NCBI GenBank assembly: GCA_001660395.1
Contig: LXWE01000001.1
Location: forward strand, 1,116,001-1,180,000
Direction of reading: 5' to 3'
Length of the DNA stretch: 64,000 nucleotides
Source: Alteromonadaceae bacterium XY-R5
GTDB taxonomy: Bacteria; Pseudomonadota; Gammaproteobacteria; Enterobacterales; Alteromonadaceae
The position numbers were made by a program, and so were the translations under genes. Under the pieces are notes generated by a model. It was not told the DNA's origin, made no database searches, and was given only the letters and a program-made list of their open reading frames with translations. Below are positions 1-7,914 of the stretch, piece after piece; the stretch's first letter is position 1; every line of letters begins with the position of its first letter.

Positions 1-636
1 TTCATCTATGAAGATAACAAACCTGTCGGCATCGATGCGGTTGTGCTGTCAACTCAGCACTGTGATTCTATTTCGACCAAAGATCTGCAAGAAGCGGTGA
101 TGGAAGAAATCATCAAACCAGTGTTACCAGGTGAGTGGATCACACCTTCGACCAAGTTTTTCATTAACCCAACTGGTCGTTTCGTTATCGGTGGCCCTAT
201 GGGTGACTGTGGTCTGACTGGCCGTAAAATCATCGTAGATACTTACGGTGGTATGGCCCGTCACGGTGGTGGCGCATTCTCCGGTAAAGATCCATCCAAA
301 GTAGACCGTTCAGCTGCCTATGCTGGCCGTTATGTGGCCAAGAATATCGTTGCTGCTGGCTTAGCCGATCGCTGTGAAATCCAGGTGTCTTACGCTATCG
401 GTGTTGCAGAACCTACATCAATCAGCGTTGAAACCTTCGGTACCGGAAAAATCTCTGATGAGAAACTGGTGGATCTGGTACGTGCCCACTTTGATCTGCG
501 TCCATACGGCCTGATCACCATGCTGGATCTGGAGCGCCCAATTTATCAGGCGACTGCCGCTTACGGTCACTTCGGTCGTGAAGAGTTCCCGTGGGAAGCG
601 ACCAATAAAGCAGAAGAATTAAAGTCAGCACTGTAA
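1..636 (+). CDS. metK: S-adenosylmethionine synthetase, C-terminal part (5' end outside window)
   Basis: Makes S-adenosylmethionine from methionine and ATP in the cytoplasm. The reading frame is open from base 1, so the gene starts upstream of the window. About 211 residues are present, against about 384 in the family, so roughly the last 55 percent. The glycine-rich family signature GGGAFSGKD is clear (bases 271-297), preceded by the conserved block [16 protein letters not shown] (bases 181-228). A strong hairpin terminator follows directly, so metK ends its transcription unit here. Identification is secure; only the N-terminal domain is unseen. Confidence 0.97.
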   Translation, partial: FIYEDNKPVGIDAVVLSTQHCDSISTKDLQEAVMEEIIKPVLPGEWITPSTKFFINPTGRFVIGGPMGDCGLTGRKIIVDTYGGMARHGGGAFSGKDPSKVDRSAAYAGRYVAKNIVAAGLADRCEIQVSYAIGVAEPTSISVETFGTGKISDEKLVDLVRAHFDLRPYGLITMLDLERPIYQATAAYGHFGREEFPWEATNKAEELKSAL

Positions 637-660
637 TCAGCGCTTAGACGATTTCCCTAG

Positions 661-685
661 GCCGGCATTATGCCGGCTTTTTTTT
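661..685 (+). terminator. Rho-independent terminator of metK
   Basis: Perfect 7-bp stem GCCGGCA / TGCCGGC with a 3-base loop, followed by eight T residues, 25 bases after the metK stop codon. Confidence 0.93.
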
Positions 686-772
686 GCTTGTCAGGTAATC
701 AAACCGTCAAAACTGGACAATTCTGAGTCAGGGCTAACACTTATTAGTGCCCTAATCATTGAGGAGTTTGGT

Positions 773-1558
773 ATGCGATTTTGGTTTGTACTGATTAGTG
801 TCATCTTATTAATGGCCTGCGCCACATCACCGACGGGTCGTGCCCAGATCAAACTGTTCTCTAAAAGCCAGCTAGATAATATGGGCCAGCAAACCTTTGC
901 CAGCCTGAAACAAGAACAACCCGTTAGTGCCAGCAAAGTGGAAAATCGCTTTGTCGAATGCGTTGCCAATGCCATTACTGCTCAGGTTCCCGCCAGCGTG
1001 TTTTCCGGTAGCTGGGAAGTGGTGGTATTTGATGATAAGCAGGTAAATGCTTTTGCCTTGCCTGGGGGAAAAATTGGTGTCTATACAGGCTTATTGACCG
1101 TGACGGAAAATGCCGACCAGCTGGCCGCTGTGATAGGTCACGAGGTTGGCCATGTGATCGCTGAACATGGCAACGAGCGGATGTCGAATAGCACTCTGGT
1201 CGGCATTGGCCTCGAAGCCACAAATGCCATGCTTGATGCAAATCAGGTTGGCAATAGTCAGTTAATTATGGCTGCTATCGGTGCAGGTGCGCAGGTAGGT
1301 ATCACTTTGCCTTTTAGTCGTACCCATGAATCAGAAGCTGATTTGATTGGTCTGAATTTAATGGCCCAGGCAGGATTTGATCCACGTCAGTCGGTCAATT
1401 TATGGCAAAACATGGCCAAAGTCGGCGGTGAAGGGCCAATGGAATTTCTCTCGACTCACCCTGCTCCACAAACCCGTATCAATGACCTGCAAAAGAATAT
1501 GCCCCATGCTTTAGAAATTGCCTCTCAGGCAAAACAACATCCGACGTGTCCAAAATAG
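773..1558 (+). CDS. M48-family zinc metallopeptidase lipoprotein (LoiP/YcaL-like)
   Basis: Predicted outer-membrane or periplasm-facing metalloprotease, probably for quality control of envelope proteins. The N-terminus is a lipoprotein signal with lipobox LMAC and acylated Cys16. The zinc-binding HExxH motif is HEVGH at residues 123-127, and the third ligand glutamate lies in the HESEAD stretch (residues 185-190). At 261 residues it fits the single-domain M48B peptidases such as LoiP and YcaL. A good ribosome site (GAGGAG, bases 761-766) sits 6 bases before the ATG. It is monocistronic, between the metK terminator and a bidirectional terminator. The family is secure; the substrate is unknown. 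Confidence 0.9.
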   Translation: MRFWFVLISVILLMACATSPTGRAQIKLFSKSQLDNMGQQTFASLKQEQPVSASKVENRFVECVANAITAQVPASVFSGSWEVVVFDDKQVNAFALPGGKIGVYTGLLTVTENADQLAAVIGHEVGHVIAEHGNERMSNSTLVGIGLEATNAMLDANQVGNSQLIMAAIGAGAQVGITLPFSRTHESEADLIGLNLMAQAGFDPRQSVNLWQNMAKVGGEGPMEFLSTHPAPQTRINDLQKNMPHALEIASQAKQHPTCPK

Positions 1559-1566
1559 CCAGGGAC

Positions 1567-1593
1567 AAAAAAGCCGCGATAATCGCGGCTTTT
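1567..1593. terminator. Bidirectional terminator between the M48 peptidase gene and mscS
   Basis: AAGCCGCGAT / ATCGCGGCTT stem flanked by A-run on the left and T-run on the right, between two convergent genes, so it can serve both strands. Confidence 0.9.
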
Positions 1594-1607
1594 GATATAG
1601 CTCAGGT

Positions 1608-2429
1608 CTATTCCTGCTCTTTGTACAAATGTACATCCATTTGTGGAAACGGAATACCAATACCTTCCTGATCAAAACGCAATTTCACCTTTTCAGTAAA
1701 GGCAAATTTCACATCCCAGAAATCGGCCGTTTTCACCCAGGGACGAACGATAAAATTCACACTGCTATCTGCTAACTCTGATACAGCAACTTTAGGTGCC
1801 GGATCCGCAAGGATACGTTCATCTTCCGCAATCAGTTCATTCAGGATTTGCTTGGCTTTGAGTAAATCGCTGTCATAACTGATACCCACGACCATATCCA
1901 CACGGCGTGTATCCTTGGCTGAATAATTGACGATGTTATCACCGTAAATTTTGCCATTCGGCACAATGATTTCTTTATTATCTGGACTGGTAAAAGTTGA
2001 ATTGAAAATACTGATACTTTTCACTACTCCAGCCGTGCCCCCTGCTTCCACGTAATCTCCGGCTTTGAATGGACGGAACACTAACAGCATGACCCCAGCA
2101 GCAAAGTTTTTCAGAGAATCCTGTAACGACAAGCCGATGGCCAGGCCTGCTGCGCCTAAAATGGCTACAAGTGAAGTGGTATCAACACCCAATTGATCCA
2201 AAGAAGCAACGATTACGAATAACAGTAATACCGCACCGACAATCGACTGGATGAAATCCACCAGCATGTCATCGTACTTCGAACGCCGTAACATGGAACC
2301 AAATAGCTTAACCAGCATTTTGGCGACTATGCGTCCGACAACGAAAATCACTATCGCAAAGAAAATATTAATCCCCCATGGGATTACGTAAGTCTGCACC
2401 AACTCGGCCAATTTTTCTGTGTCAAACAT
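1608..2429 (-). CDS. mscS: Small-conductance mechanosensitive channel, MscS family
   Basis: Inner-membrane channel that releases solutes on hypo-osmotic shock. The 273 residues match the short MscS type (E. coli 286), with three N-terminal membrane helices. The pore-lining third helix is alanine/glycine rich (GAAGLAIGLSLQDSLKNFAAG, about residues 93-113) and is followed by the conserved beta-domain entry FRPFKAGDYVEAGGTAGVV. The start has a GAGGA ribosome site in the leader. It is monocistronic and convergent with the M48 peptidase gene. No extra N-terminal domain as in MscK or YbdG. Confident. Confidence 0.94.
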   Translation of the reverse strand: MFDTEKLAELVQTYVIPWGINIFFAIVIFVVGRIVAKMLVKLFGSMLRRSKYDDMLVDFIQSIVGAVLLLFVIVASLDQLGVDTTSLVAILGAAGLAIGLSLQDSLKNFAAGVMLLVFRPFKAGDYVEAGGTAGVVKSISIFNSTFTSPDNKEIIVPNGKIYGDNIVNYSAKDTRRVDMVVGISYDSDLLKAKQILNELIAEDERILADPAPKVAVSELADSSVNFIVRPWVKTADFWDVKFAFTEKVKLRFDQEGIGIPFPQMDVHLYKEQE

Positions 2430-2745
2430 AGGCGTCCTCGCTTTTTATTGATTGATCAGCATGTTATACGAAAATTGAAAACAGATCAGGCAAGCCTGCT
2501 TGTTTAGATCACACATCAGACCAAGCAGGCTTTGCAATACTATATCTTAGAGTAAATAATTTATTTCCATTAAAGTCGACGAATAGACATGCAAGCTTCA
2601 TATGGCTCTGCAATACTTGTTTGCGCTTATGGAAGTTGGATTTCCCAAGGATGATAGCTAAACAAAGTCGATTCTTAGTGCTAAACTATACGGCCCAACG
2701 GAAAGACTTCAATTTTTAAACAAAATATTTTTAAGGGACTTGAAA
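2430..2745. other. Gene-free spacer between mscS and the small membrane protein gene
   Basis: 316 bases holding the divergent promoters of mscS (minus) and the small ORF at 2746 (plus). No convincing -35/-10 pair was found. The notable element is an inverted repeat at 2491-2532, listed separately. The rest is AT-rich and unremarkable. Confidence 0.6.
2491..2532. repeat. Inverted repeat with 11-base arms
   Basis: Left arm 2491-2502 (CAAGCCTGCTTG) and right arm 2522-2532 (CAAGCAGGCTT) are complementary over 11 bases around a 19-base loop. Each arm is itself nearly palindromic. It has only a short T-run and no gene ending next to it, so it is not an obvious terminator. It falls in the mscS 5' leader if transcribed leftward. 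The same AGCAGGC core recurs in the terminator at 2988-3010. Confidence 0.55.
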
Positions 2746-2922
2746 ATGTTTTTAGTAACACTCTTCGCCATAGTTGTCGCATTATTTGTGTTTTCTCTAA
2801 CCAAGGATAAAGGAAAAAATACCATTCACGCCCGTCAGGACTCTTTCAGCGAGCAGTCTGAAGAGATGCCAGGGCCTGCAGTACCATCCCAAGGGATTCA
2901 GAAGGATTTAAAACGCGCTTAA
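2746..2922 (+). CDS. Small single-pass membrane protein, function unknown
   Basis: A 58-residue protein starting at ATG 2746, with a ribosome site TAAGGGA (2732-2737) 8 bases upstream. That spacing favours this ATG over the in-frame TTG at 2740. Residues 1-17 are a hydrophobic membrane segment (LVTLFAIVVALFVFSL), then a short basic stretch (TKDKGK), then a hydrophilic acidic tail ending in lysine/arginine. No lipobox. Isolated transcription unit with its own terminator, which supports a real gene. I do not recognise a family. Confidence 0.6.
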   Translation: MFLVTLFAIVVALFVFSLTKDKGKNTIHARQDSFSEQSEEMPGPAVPSQGIQKDLKRA

Positions 2923-2987
2923 TTATCAAGCCGAAATGGACAGGGTCCGCAGTATTGCCCCAGAAGACACAGTAAATACAAAAATTA

Positions 2988-3010
2988 AGCAGGCAAAAGC
3001 CTGCTTTTTT
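2988..3010 (+). terminator. Terminator of the small membrane protein gene
   Basis: AGCAGGC / GCCTGCT stem with AAAA loop followed by a run of T, 65 bases after the small ORF. Confidence 0.88.
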
Positions 3011-3087
3011 GTACAAATCATTCAGGAAATATTCTCGTACTGCGCCTTGACTGATACCATTAAACAAAAAGCAAAGTACGATTTTCT

Positions 3088-3816
3088 ATGCGCATTCCCA
3101 GAATCTATTACCCCCATACTCTCGCCGCTGAAACTCAAATTGAGCTAGAAAGCGATGCTGTGAATCACATTGCCAATGTATTACGTCTGAAAGCCGGTCA
3201 TCCCATTGTGTTATTTAATGGTGATGGCAATGAGTACAGTGCCGAGTTAGCCGACGTGGCAAAACGCAAAGTCGTAGTCAGTGTTGATGCCAAACTCAGC
3301 ATCAGCGTGGAAAGTCCGCTTTCTATCCATCTGGGTCAGGGAATTTCACGTGGCGATCGCATGGACTTTGTATTGCAAAAGTCGGTGGAATTAGGCGTGA
3401 CGAAAATTACGCCACTGATTACCGAACGCTGCGGGGTCAAACTCTCTGATGACCGCTGGCAAAAAAAGCATGACCAATGGCAGAAGATCATTCAGGGTGC
3501 TTGTGAACAATGTGGCCGAAACGTATTACCCGAACTGGCTGAGCCAGTAACGCTACAACAATGGTTAGGGCAATCGACCAACCAGTTACGACTGACCTTG
3601 CACCCCAGAGCAGAGCAGACCATTAAAAATCTGGCGGTCCCCACCGAAGGTGTGCGACTCCTCATTGGCCCCGAAGGAGGCTTCAGTGATCAGGAGCTTT
3701 ACCAGACTGAAGAAGCAGGCTTTCAAACCGTACGAATGGGACCCAGGGTATTACGCACAGAAACCGCAGCATTAGCAGCCATTTCGGCTCTCCAGTCCCA
3801 GTTTGGGGATCTGTAA
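3088..3816 (+). CDS. rsmE: 16S rRNA m3U1498 methyltransferase
   Basis: SPOUT-class enzyme that methylates N3 of U1498 in 16S rRNA using SAM. 242 residues, the usual family length. An N-terminal PUA-like domain (about 1-70) is followed by the knotted SAM-binding domain, seen in LLIGPEGGFSDQE (about residues 190-202) and the C-terminal MGPRVLRTETAALAAI. No good ribosome site precedes the ATG (leader is AT-rich). In many gammaproteobacteria rsmE lies just upstream of gshB, as here. Confident. Confidence 0.95.
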   Translation: MRIPRIYYPHTLAAETQIELESDAVNHIANVLRLKAGHPIVLFNGDGNEYSAELADVAKRKVVVSVDAKLSISVESPLSIHLGQGISRGDRMDFVLQKSVELGVTKITPLITERCGVKLSDDRWQKKHDQWQKIIQGACEQCGRNVLPELAEPVTLQQWLGQSTNQLRLTLHPRAEQTIKNLAVPTEGVRLLIGPEGGFSDQELYQTEEAGFQTVRMGPRVLRTETAALAAISALQSQFGDL

Positions 3817-3829
3817 TTTCGTCGATACG

Positions 3830-3862
3830 GATGCCTTTGATTGACACAATCAGGGCATCTTA
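3830..3862 (+). terminator. Hairpin after rsmE, possible weak terminator
   Basis: GATGCC...GGCATC outer stem with TTGATT/AATCA inner pairing and one bulged base. Only TT follows, so it may be a transcript-end stabiliser or a weak terminator. Confidence 0.5.
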
Positions 3863-3973
3863 TGCCGCTTATCAGAGGTTGGATGACTAAGATAAATTCC
3901 TTTCAGTACTTGAATTTGTCTCGTTTATCCCTACTTTAGAAACATAACTCCCCCGTCACTTCGAGAGACCATT

Positions 3974-4936
3974 TTGAGCATTAAATTAGGCATGGTGATG
4001 GACCCCATCAGCGCCATCAATATTAAAAAAGACACCAGTTTTGCCATGTTGCTGGAAGCACAGCGTCGTGGTTATGAACTTTATTATATTGAAATGGCTG
4101 ACCTGTATTTGCAGCAGGGAAAACCCATGGCGCGTATGCGCGCATTATCCGTGCAACGTGATGCAGATAACTGGTATAGCCTGGGCGAGCCCGAAGAGCG
4201 CTTCCTCGGCGACATGGATACTTTGTTTATGCGCAAGGATCCTCCTGTCGATGGTGAATTTATTTATGCCACTCAGATGTTTGAACTGGCTGAGCAAGCT
4301 GGCACCCTGGTTGTTAACAAAGCCCAGAGCCTGAGGGATTTCAACGAAAAGCTGTTCACCTCCTGGTTCCCTAATTTGATCCCTGCTACGTTGGTCACCC
4401 GCCGCAGTGATTTAATTCGTCAGTTCCATCAATTACATAAAGACATTATATGTAAGCCATTAGATGGTATGGGCGGAGCCTCTATCTTCCGGGTAAAAGA
4501 AGATGGCAATAATCTGGGCGTGATCATTGAAACCCTGACTCAACACGGCGGCCGTTATGCGATGGTGCAGGAATATTTACCTGCCATTAAAGATGGCGAC
4601 AAACGCGTATTGGTTGTCGACGGCCAGGTCGTTCCATATTGTCTGGCGCGCTTGCCTTCGCAGGGCGAAACCCGTGGCAACCTTGCAGCAGGCGGCACAG
4701 GCCGACCGCAGCCAATTTCCGAATCTGATCGTAAAATAGCCGAAACCATAGCACCGCTACTGGTCGAAAAAGGCCTGATGTTTGTCGGACTGGATATCAT
4801 TGGTGACAAGGTTACTGAAATTAACGTCACCAGCCCAACATGCGTACAGGAAATTGAAAACCAATACGAAATCAGTATTACAGGTATGCTGTTCGATGCA
4901 GTTGAGCGCCGTCTGGCTCAGCGTGACAGTAAATAA
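3974..4936 (+). CDS. gshB: Glutathione synthetase
   Basis: Second step of glutathione synthesis: joins gamma-glutamylcysteine and glycine with ATP. ATP-grasp fold, 320 residues (E. coli 315). Visible motifs: KPLDGMGGASIFR (residues 161-173), GDKRVLVVDG (208-217) and the metal/substrate block EINVTSPT (282-289). The start is TTG at 3974, chosen because the family N-terminus (I-K-L-G-x-V-M-D-P) begins right after it and no ATG fits. The ribosome site is weak (CGAGAGA). First gene of gshB-yqgE-ruvX, a common gammaproteobacterial order. Confidence 0.96.
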   Translation: MSIKLGMVMDPISAINIKKDTSFAMLLEAQRRGYELYYIEMADLYLQQGKPMARMRALSVQRDADNWYSLGEPEERFLGDMDTLFMRKDPPVDGEFIYATQMFELAEQAGTLVVNKAQSLRDFNEKLFTSWFPNLIPATLVTRRSDLIRQFHQLHKDIICKPLDGMGGASIFRVKEDGNNLGVIIETLTQHGGRYAMVQEYLPAIKDGDKRVLVVDGQVVPYCLARLPSQGETRGNLAAGGTGRPQPISESDRKIAETIAPLLVEKGLMFVGLDIIGDKVTEINVTSPTCVQEIENQYEISITGMLFDAVERRLAQRDSK

Positions 4937-4947
4937 CGAGGTACAAC

Positions 4948-5523
4948 GTGAGCGAGACCGCGTCTTTTCAAAGCCTTGAAAATCATTTTCTGATTGCCAT
5001 GCCAACGATGGAAGATCCGTATTTTTCACGCACGGTAACTTACATTTGCGAACATAATGAACGTGGCGCTATGGGATTGGTAATCAATCAACCGGCAGGC
5101 ATGACCCTCAAAGAACTAGTAGAACAGGCAGATAAAGACGCTATTGTGCTCGATACAAAAGCCAATGACATCGTGATGGCCGGTGGCCCGGTCAGTCAGG
5201 AACGCGGCTTTATTTTGCATACCAGCCAACCGGGCTGGGCTTCCAGTCTGGCATTAACCCCTGAAATTATGGTGACCACATCAAAAGATATTCTCAGTGC
5301 CATTGGCAATGCAGAGGGTCCACACAAAGCCATTGTGACTCTGGGATATGCGGGCTGGGGCGCAGGACAGTTAGAGGAAGAAATTCAACATAATTCCTGG
5401 CTGACGGTAGAGGCAGATTTAGAATTATTATTTGATATTCCTGTACATAAAAAATGGCAAACTGCGGTACAAAAACTCGGTATCGACGTATGGCAACTTG
5501 GCCCAGATGTAGGACACGCATAA
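4948..5523 (+). CDS. yqgE: YqgE/AlgH family protein (UPF0301)
   Basis: Conserved protein of unknown biochemical role; the name AlgH comes from an alginate-regulation locus in Pseudomonas. 191 residues, standard family length. Family hallmarks: N-terminal [19 protein letters not shown], then [10 protein letters not shown], then [13 protein letters not shown]. The start is GTG at 4948 with CGAGG as ribosome site. Its stop codon overlaps the ruvX start by one base (TAATG), so the two are translationally coupled. Family certain, function open. Confidence 0.93.
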   Translation: MSETASFQSLENHFLIAMPTMEDPYFSRTVTYICEHNERGAMGLVINQPAGMTLKELVEQADKDAIVLDTKANDIVMAGGPVSQERGFILHTSQPGWASSLALTPEIMVTTSKDILSAIGNAEGPHKAIVTLGYAGWGAGQLEEEIQHNSWLTVEADLELLFDIPVHKKWQTAVQKLGIDVWQLGPDVGHA

Positions 5524-5954
5524 TGGCATCTATAGGTAACCGTACCCTGCTGGGTTTCGACTTCGGCATGAAAAGCATTGGCGTTGCAGTTGGTCAGGAG
5601 ATAACAGGTACTGCTCAACCATTGGCGGCACTCAAGGCCCGTGATGGCATTCCCAACTGGGATCTGGTAGCAGCTGTATTTGAAGAATGGCAACCCAATT
5701 TAGTGGTCGTGGGATTACCCCTTAACATGGATGGTACCGAACAACAGGTGACCCATTCAGCACGCAAGTTTGCCAACCGTCTGCACAGTCGCTATGGAGT
5801 AACAGTAGAAACCTGCGATGAGCGTTTGACCACCGCAGACGCCAAGGCCAGGTTATTTGAGCTCGGCGGCTTTAAAAAGCTGGATAAGCAGAAAATCGAC
5901 AGCACCTCTGCCTGTCTGATTTTACAAAGCTGGATGGAGAGTCAATACGACTAA
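5523..5954 (+). CDS. ruvX: RuvX/YqgF, RNase H-fold nuclease of 16S rRNA maturation
   Basis: 143 residues from ATG 5523; the longer reading frame upstream would lie inside yqgE. The RNase H-like fold is shown by [14 protein letters not shown] (residues 11-24, catalytic Asp13), GLPLNMDG (64-71) and DERLTT followed by a C-terminal [10 protein letters not shown] acidic motif. The family was named putative Holliday junction resolvase, while E. coli YqgF is tied to pre-16S rRNA 5' end processing. Overlaps the yqgE stop codon by one base. Last gene of the gshB unit. Confidence 0.94.
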   Translation: MASIGNRTLLGFDFGMKSIGVAVGQEITGTAQPLAALKARDGIPNWDLVAAVFEEWQPNLVVVGLPLNMDGTEQQVTHSARKFANRLHSRYGVTVETCDERLTTADAKARLFELGGFKKLDKQKIDSTSACLILQSWMESQYD

Positions 5955-5964
5955 CGCCCCTCTC

Positions 5965-6408
5965 TTAGTTGGCGAGTTCAGTTAGCGCTAATTCGCCATT
6001 TACCGCCTGCAGCAGGCCATGCTTGGTAATGTCCGGACAACAACGTGGCGCATCCTCACTGTATTCCTGCCAGGTCAGTTTCAAACGCCCGTGATCCTGC
6101 TCAACCTTATCCATTAAGCCACTGAACTTAATGCTGTTTGACACACTGAAGCCTGCCTCTTTCAGAGTCAGTAAGGTCATACGTTCATTCCAGTAATTCG
6201 CCACCCGAAACACCCAGTGCACAGCAATGTTGTTCTCATTTAACGGGTAATAGGCCTTGAGTTCGCCATATTCATTATCCGATGCCATACCGGTACCGGC
6301 ATCCACGTATTGTTGCTGGATAAAGGTCTGTACTGCCGCGTCTGCATCAACAGAATTGGCATCTGCATACGACAACCATAGGCTAAACATTAAAATGAGA
6401 TACTTCAT
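5965..6408 (-). CDS. Secreted protein of unknown function
   Basis: 147 residues with an N-terminal signal peptide (about residues 1-17, cleavage near ADA/N) and no membrane segment afterwards, so probably periplasmic or extracellular. The mature part is mixed alpha/beta by composition. It carries a paired-cysteine stretch APRCCPD near the C-terminus, and these are its only cysteines, so any disulfide would be vicinal or intermolecular. Convergent with ruvX (10 bases between stops). I do not recognise the family. Sits 60 bases downstream of the pilTU-associated zinc-ribbon gene on the same strand, so co-transcription is possible. Confidence 0.7.
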   Translation of the reverse strand: MKYLILMFSLWLSYADANSVDADAAVQTFIQQQYVDAGTGMASDNEYGELKAYYPLNENNIAVHWVFRVANYWNERMTLLTLKEAGFSVSNSIKFSGLMDKVEQDHGRLKLTWQEYSEDAPRCCPDITKHGLLQAVNGELALTELAN

Positions 6409-6468
6409 AACAACTCAGAAAATTAACGGCGGGTATATGACAATGCTGAGGCAGAAAAGTTTGCTCAC

Positions 6469-6777
6469 TCAATTTTCATGCTCATGACCGCATTGCCAGC
6501 AGATTTCAAAACTTGGGGCGTTTTCTTCATGGCACTGAGAGCAACACCAATGTTCTCCTGTGCTTTCAGCAAACAGGCTTTCGACACTGCGATTGGCCTG
6601 AACCCACCAGTCATCATCTGTGATCCAGACCTCCGGGCAGGCATCAAAAGGCGACAATTCACCTATGCCCCCAATCGCGTATTCATTTTTAATGAAACAA
6701 GGTATTCCCCTAGCATCCAGTAATTGCTTTAAACGCCAGACGAGAAAACGATCTTCATGCCGAAATACCCGTTTCAA
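6469..6777 (-). CDS. DUF2007 domain plus C-terminal zinc ribbon
   Basis: 102 residues. The first about 70 match the DUF2007 'putative signal transducing protein' pattern: short-range contact with a partner via RLKQLLDARGIPCFI and a WITDDDWWVQA segment. The last about 25 form a treble-clef or ribbon-type zinc site, CCSQC...CWQC, like RanBP2-type fingers. It lies 12 bases after pilU on the same strand, so it is very probably the third gene of the pilT-pilU unit. Not part of any characterised pilus machine that I know. Domain call good, role unknown. Confidence 0.82.
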   Translation of the reverse strand: MKRVFRHEDRFLVWRLKQLLDARGIPCFIKNEYAIGGIGELSPFDACPEVWITDDDWWVQANRSVESLFAESTGEHWCCSQCHEENAPSFEICWQCGHEHEN

Positions 6778-6789
6778 TCATCCCTCGCA

Positions 6790-7902
6790 TTAATCCATAT
6801 CGATGGATACGTTAGACAGCGACCCTAGGGCGTTACCCTGATCTGAATCCAGTTTGATCATCAAGCGTAGATCATTAGGTGAATCTGCGTGATGCAGTGC
6901 CTGTTCCATACTCACTTTGCCTGCTTTATACAAATCGTACAAGGCCATATCAAAGCTTTGCATGCCCATTTCACGACCTTTTTTCATGGCTTCTTTGAGG
7001 CTGCCAATTTCGTTGCGCTGGATCAGATCCCGCACCAAAGGTGAGTTAAGCAACACTTCAATAGCCGCCATACGGCCTTTGCCATCTATGGTTGGGACCA
7101 GCTGCTGTGCGACTATGGCGCGCATATTAAGGCTTAAATCAAAGCGCAGTTTTTCATGTTGATCCGGCGGTGCCAGGTGCATGATCCGTTCAATCGCCTG
7201 GTTGGCATTGTTGGCGTGCAAGGTTGCTACACATAAATGCCCCGTATCAGCAAAGGACATGGCATATTCCATGATCTCCATCGAACGGATCTCACCGATC
7301 AAAATTACATCTGGCGCCTGACGCAGCGAGCTTTTTAGGGCGTCATCAAATGAACGGGTATCGATACCCACCTCTCGCTGAGTGACCACACAGTTTTCAT
7401 GTTCGTGGACAAATTCGATCGGATCTTCAATCGTGAGTATATGCCCGCGGGAGTTTCGGTTACGGTGACCAATGAGGGCCGCCAGAGAGGTTGATTTACC
7501 AGTACCCGTTGCACCGACGAACAAAATCAGGCCGCGCTTGGCCATAATGATATCTTTAAGTACAGGCGGCAGACCCAGACTTTCCACTTTCGGGATTTGG
7601 GTAACAATACGACGCACCACCATGCCCGCCAGATCACGTTGCCAGAATGCACTGCAACGAAAACGTCCAACCCCGTCCACGGCGACGGCAAAATTACATT
7701 CTTTGGTGGTCGCAAATTCATCACGCTGTTTGTCGTTCATGGCGCTATGCACCAGTTCCAGCGCCATTTCATCAGTTAAACGCACATCATCTAATGGCAT
7801 TAACTGGCCATTAATCTTTGCACTAACCGGAAAACCTACGGTAATAAATAAATCCGAAGCGCCCTGATTAGCCATGGCTTCCAAATAAGGAGAAATATTC
7901 AT
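6790..7902 (-). CDS. pilU: Type IV pilus retraction accessory ATPase PilU
   Basis: Hexameric secretion-superfamily ATPase that assists PilT in pulling back type IV pili at the inner-membrane base. 370 residues. Walker A GATGTGKS (residues 130-137), Asp box LTIEDPIEF, Walker B VILIGEIRS and His box TGHLCVATLH are intact. PilU is told apart from PilT by the longer, divergent C-terminus, the lack of the AIRNLIRE motif (here LVRDLIQRNE) and its position. Starts 12 bases after pilT stops, on the same strand. Confidence 0.95.
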   Translation of the reverse strand: MNISPYLEAMANQGASDLFITVGFPVSAKINGQLMPLDDVRLTDEMALELVHSAMNDKQRDEFATTKECNFAVAVDGVGRFRCSAFWQRDLAGMVVRRIVTQIPKVESLGLPPVLKDIIMAKRGLILFVGATGTGKSTSLAALIGHRNRNSRGHILTIEDPIEFVHEHENCVVTQREVGIDTRSFDDALKSSLRQAPDVILIGEIRSMEIMEYAMSFADTGHLCVATLHANNANQAIERIMHLAPPDQHEKLRFDLSLNMRAIVAQQLVPTIDGKGRMAAIEVLLNSPLVRDLIQRNEIGSLKEAMKKGREMGMQSFDMALYDLYKAGKVSMEQALHHADSPNDLRLMIKLDSDQGNALGSLSNVSIDMD

Positions 7903-7914
7903 TGGCGGTCTCCG

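Noticed and set aside
3830-3862. Strong terminator after rsmE
   Set aside because: Stem is good but lacks a T-run, so kept only as a possible weak terminator.
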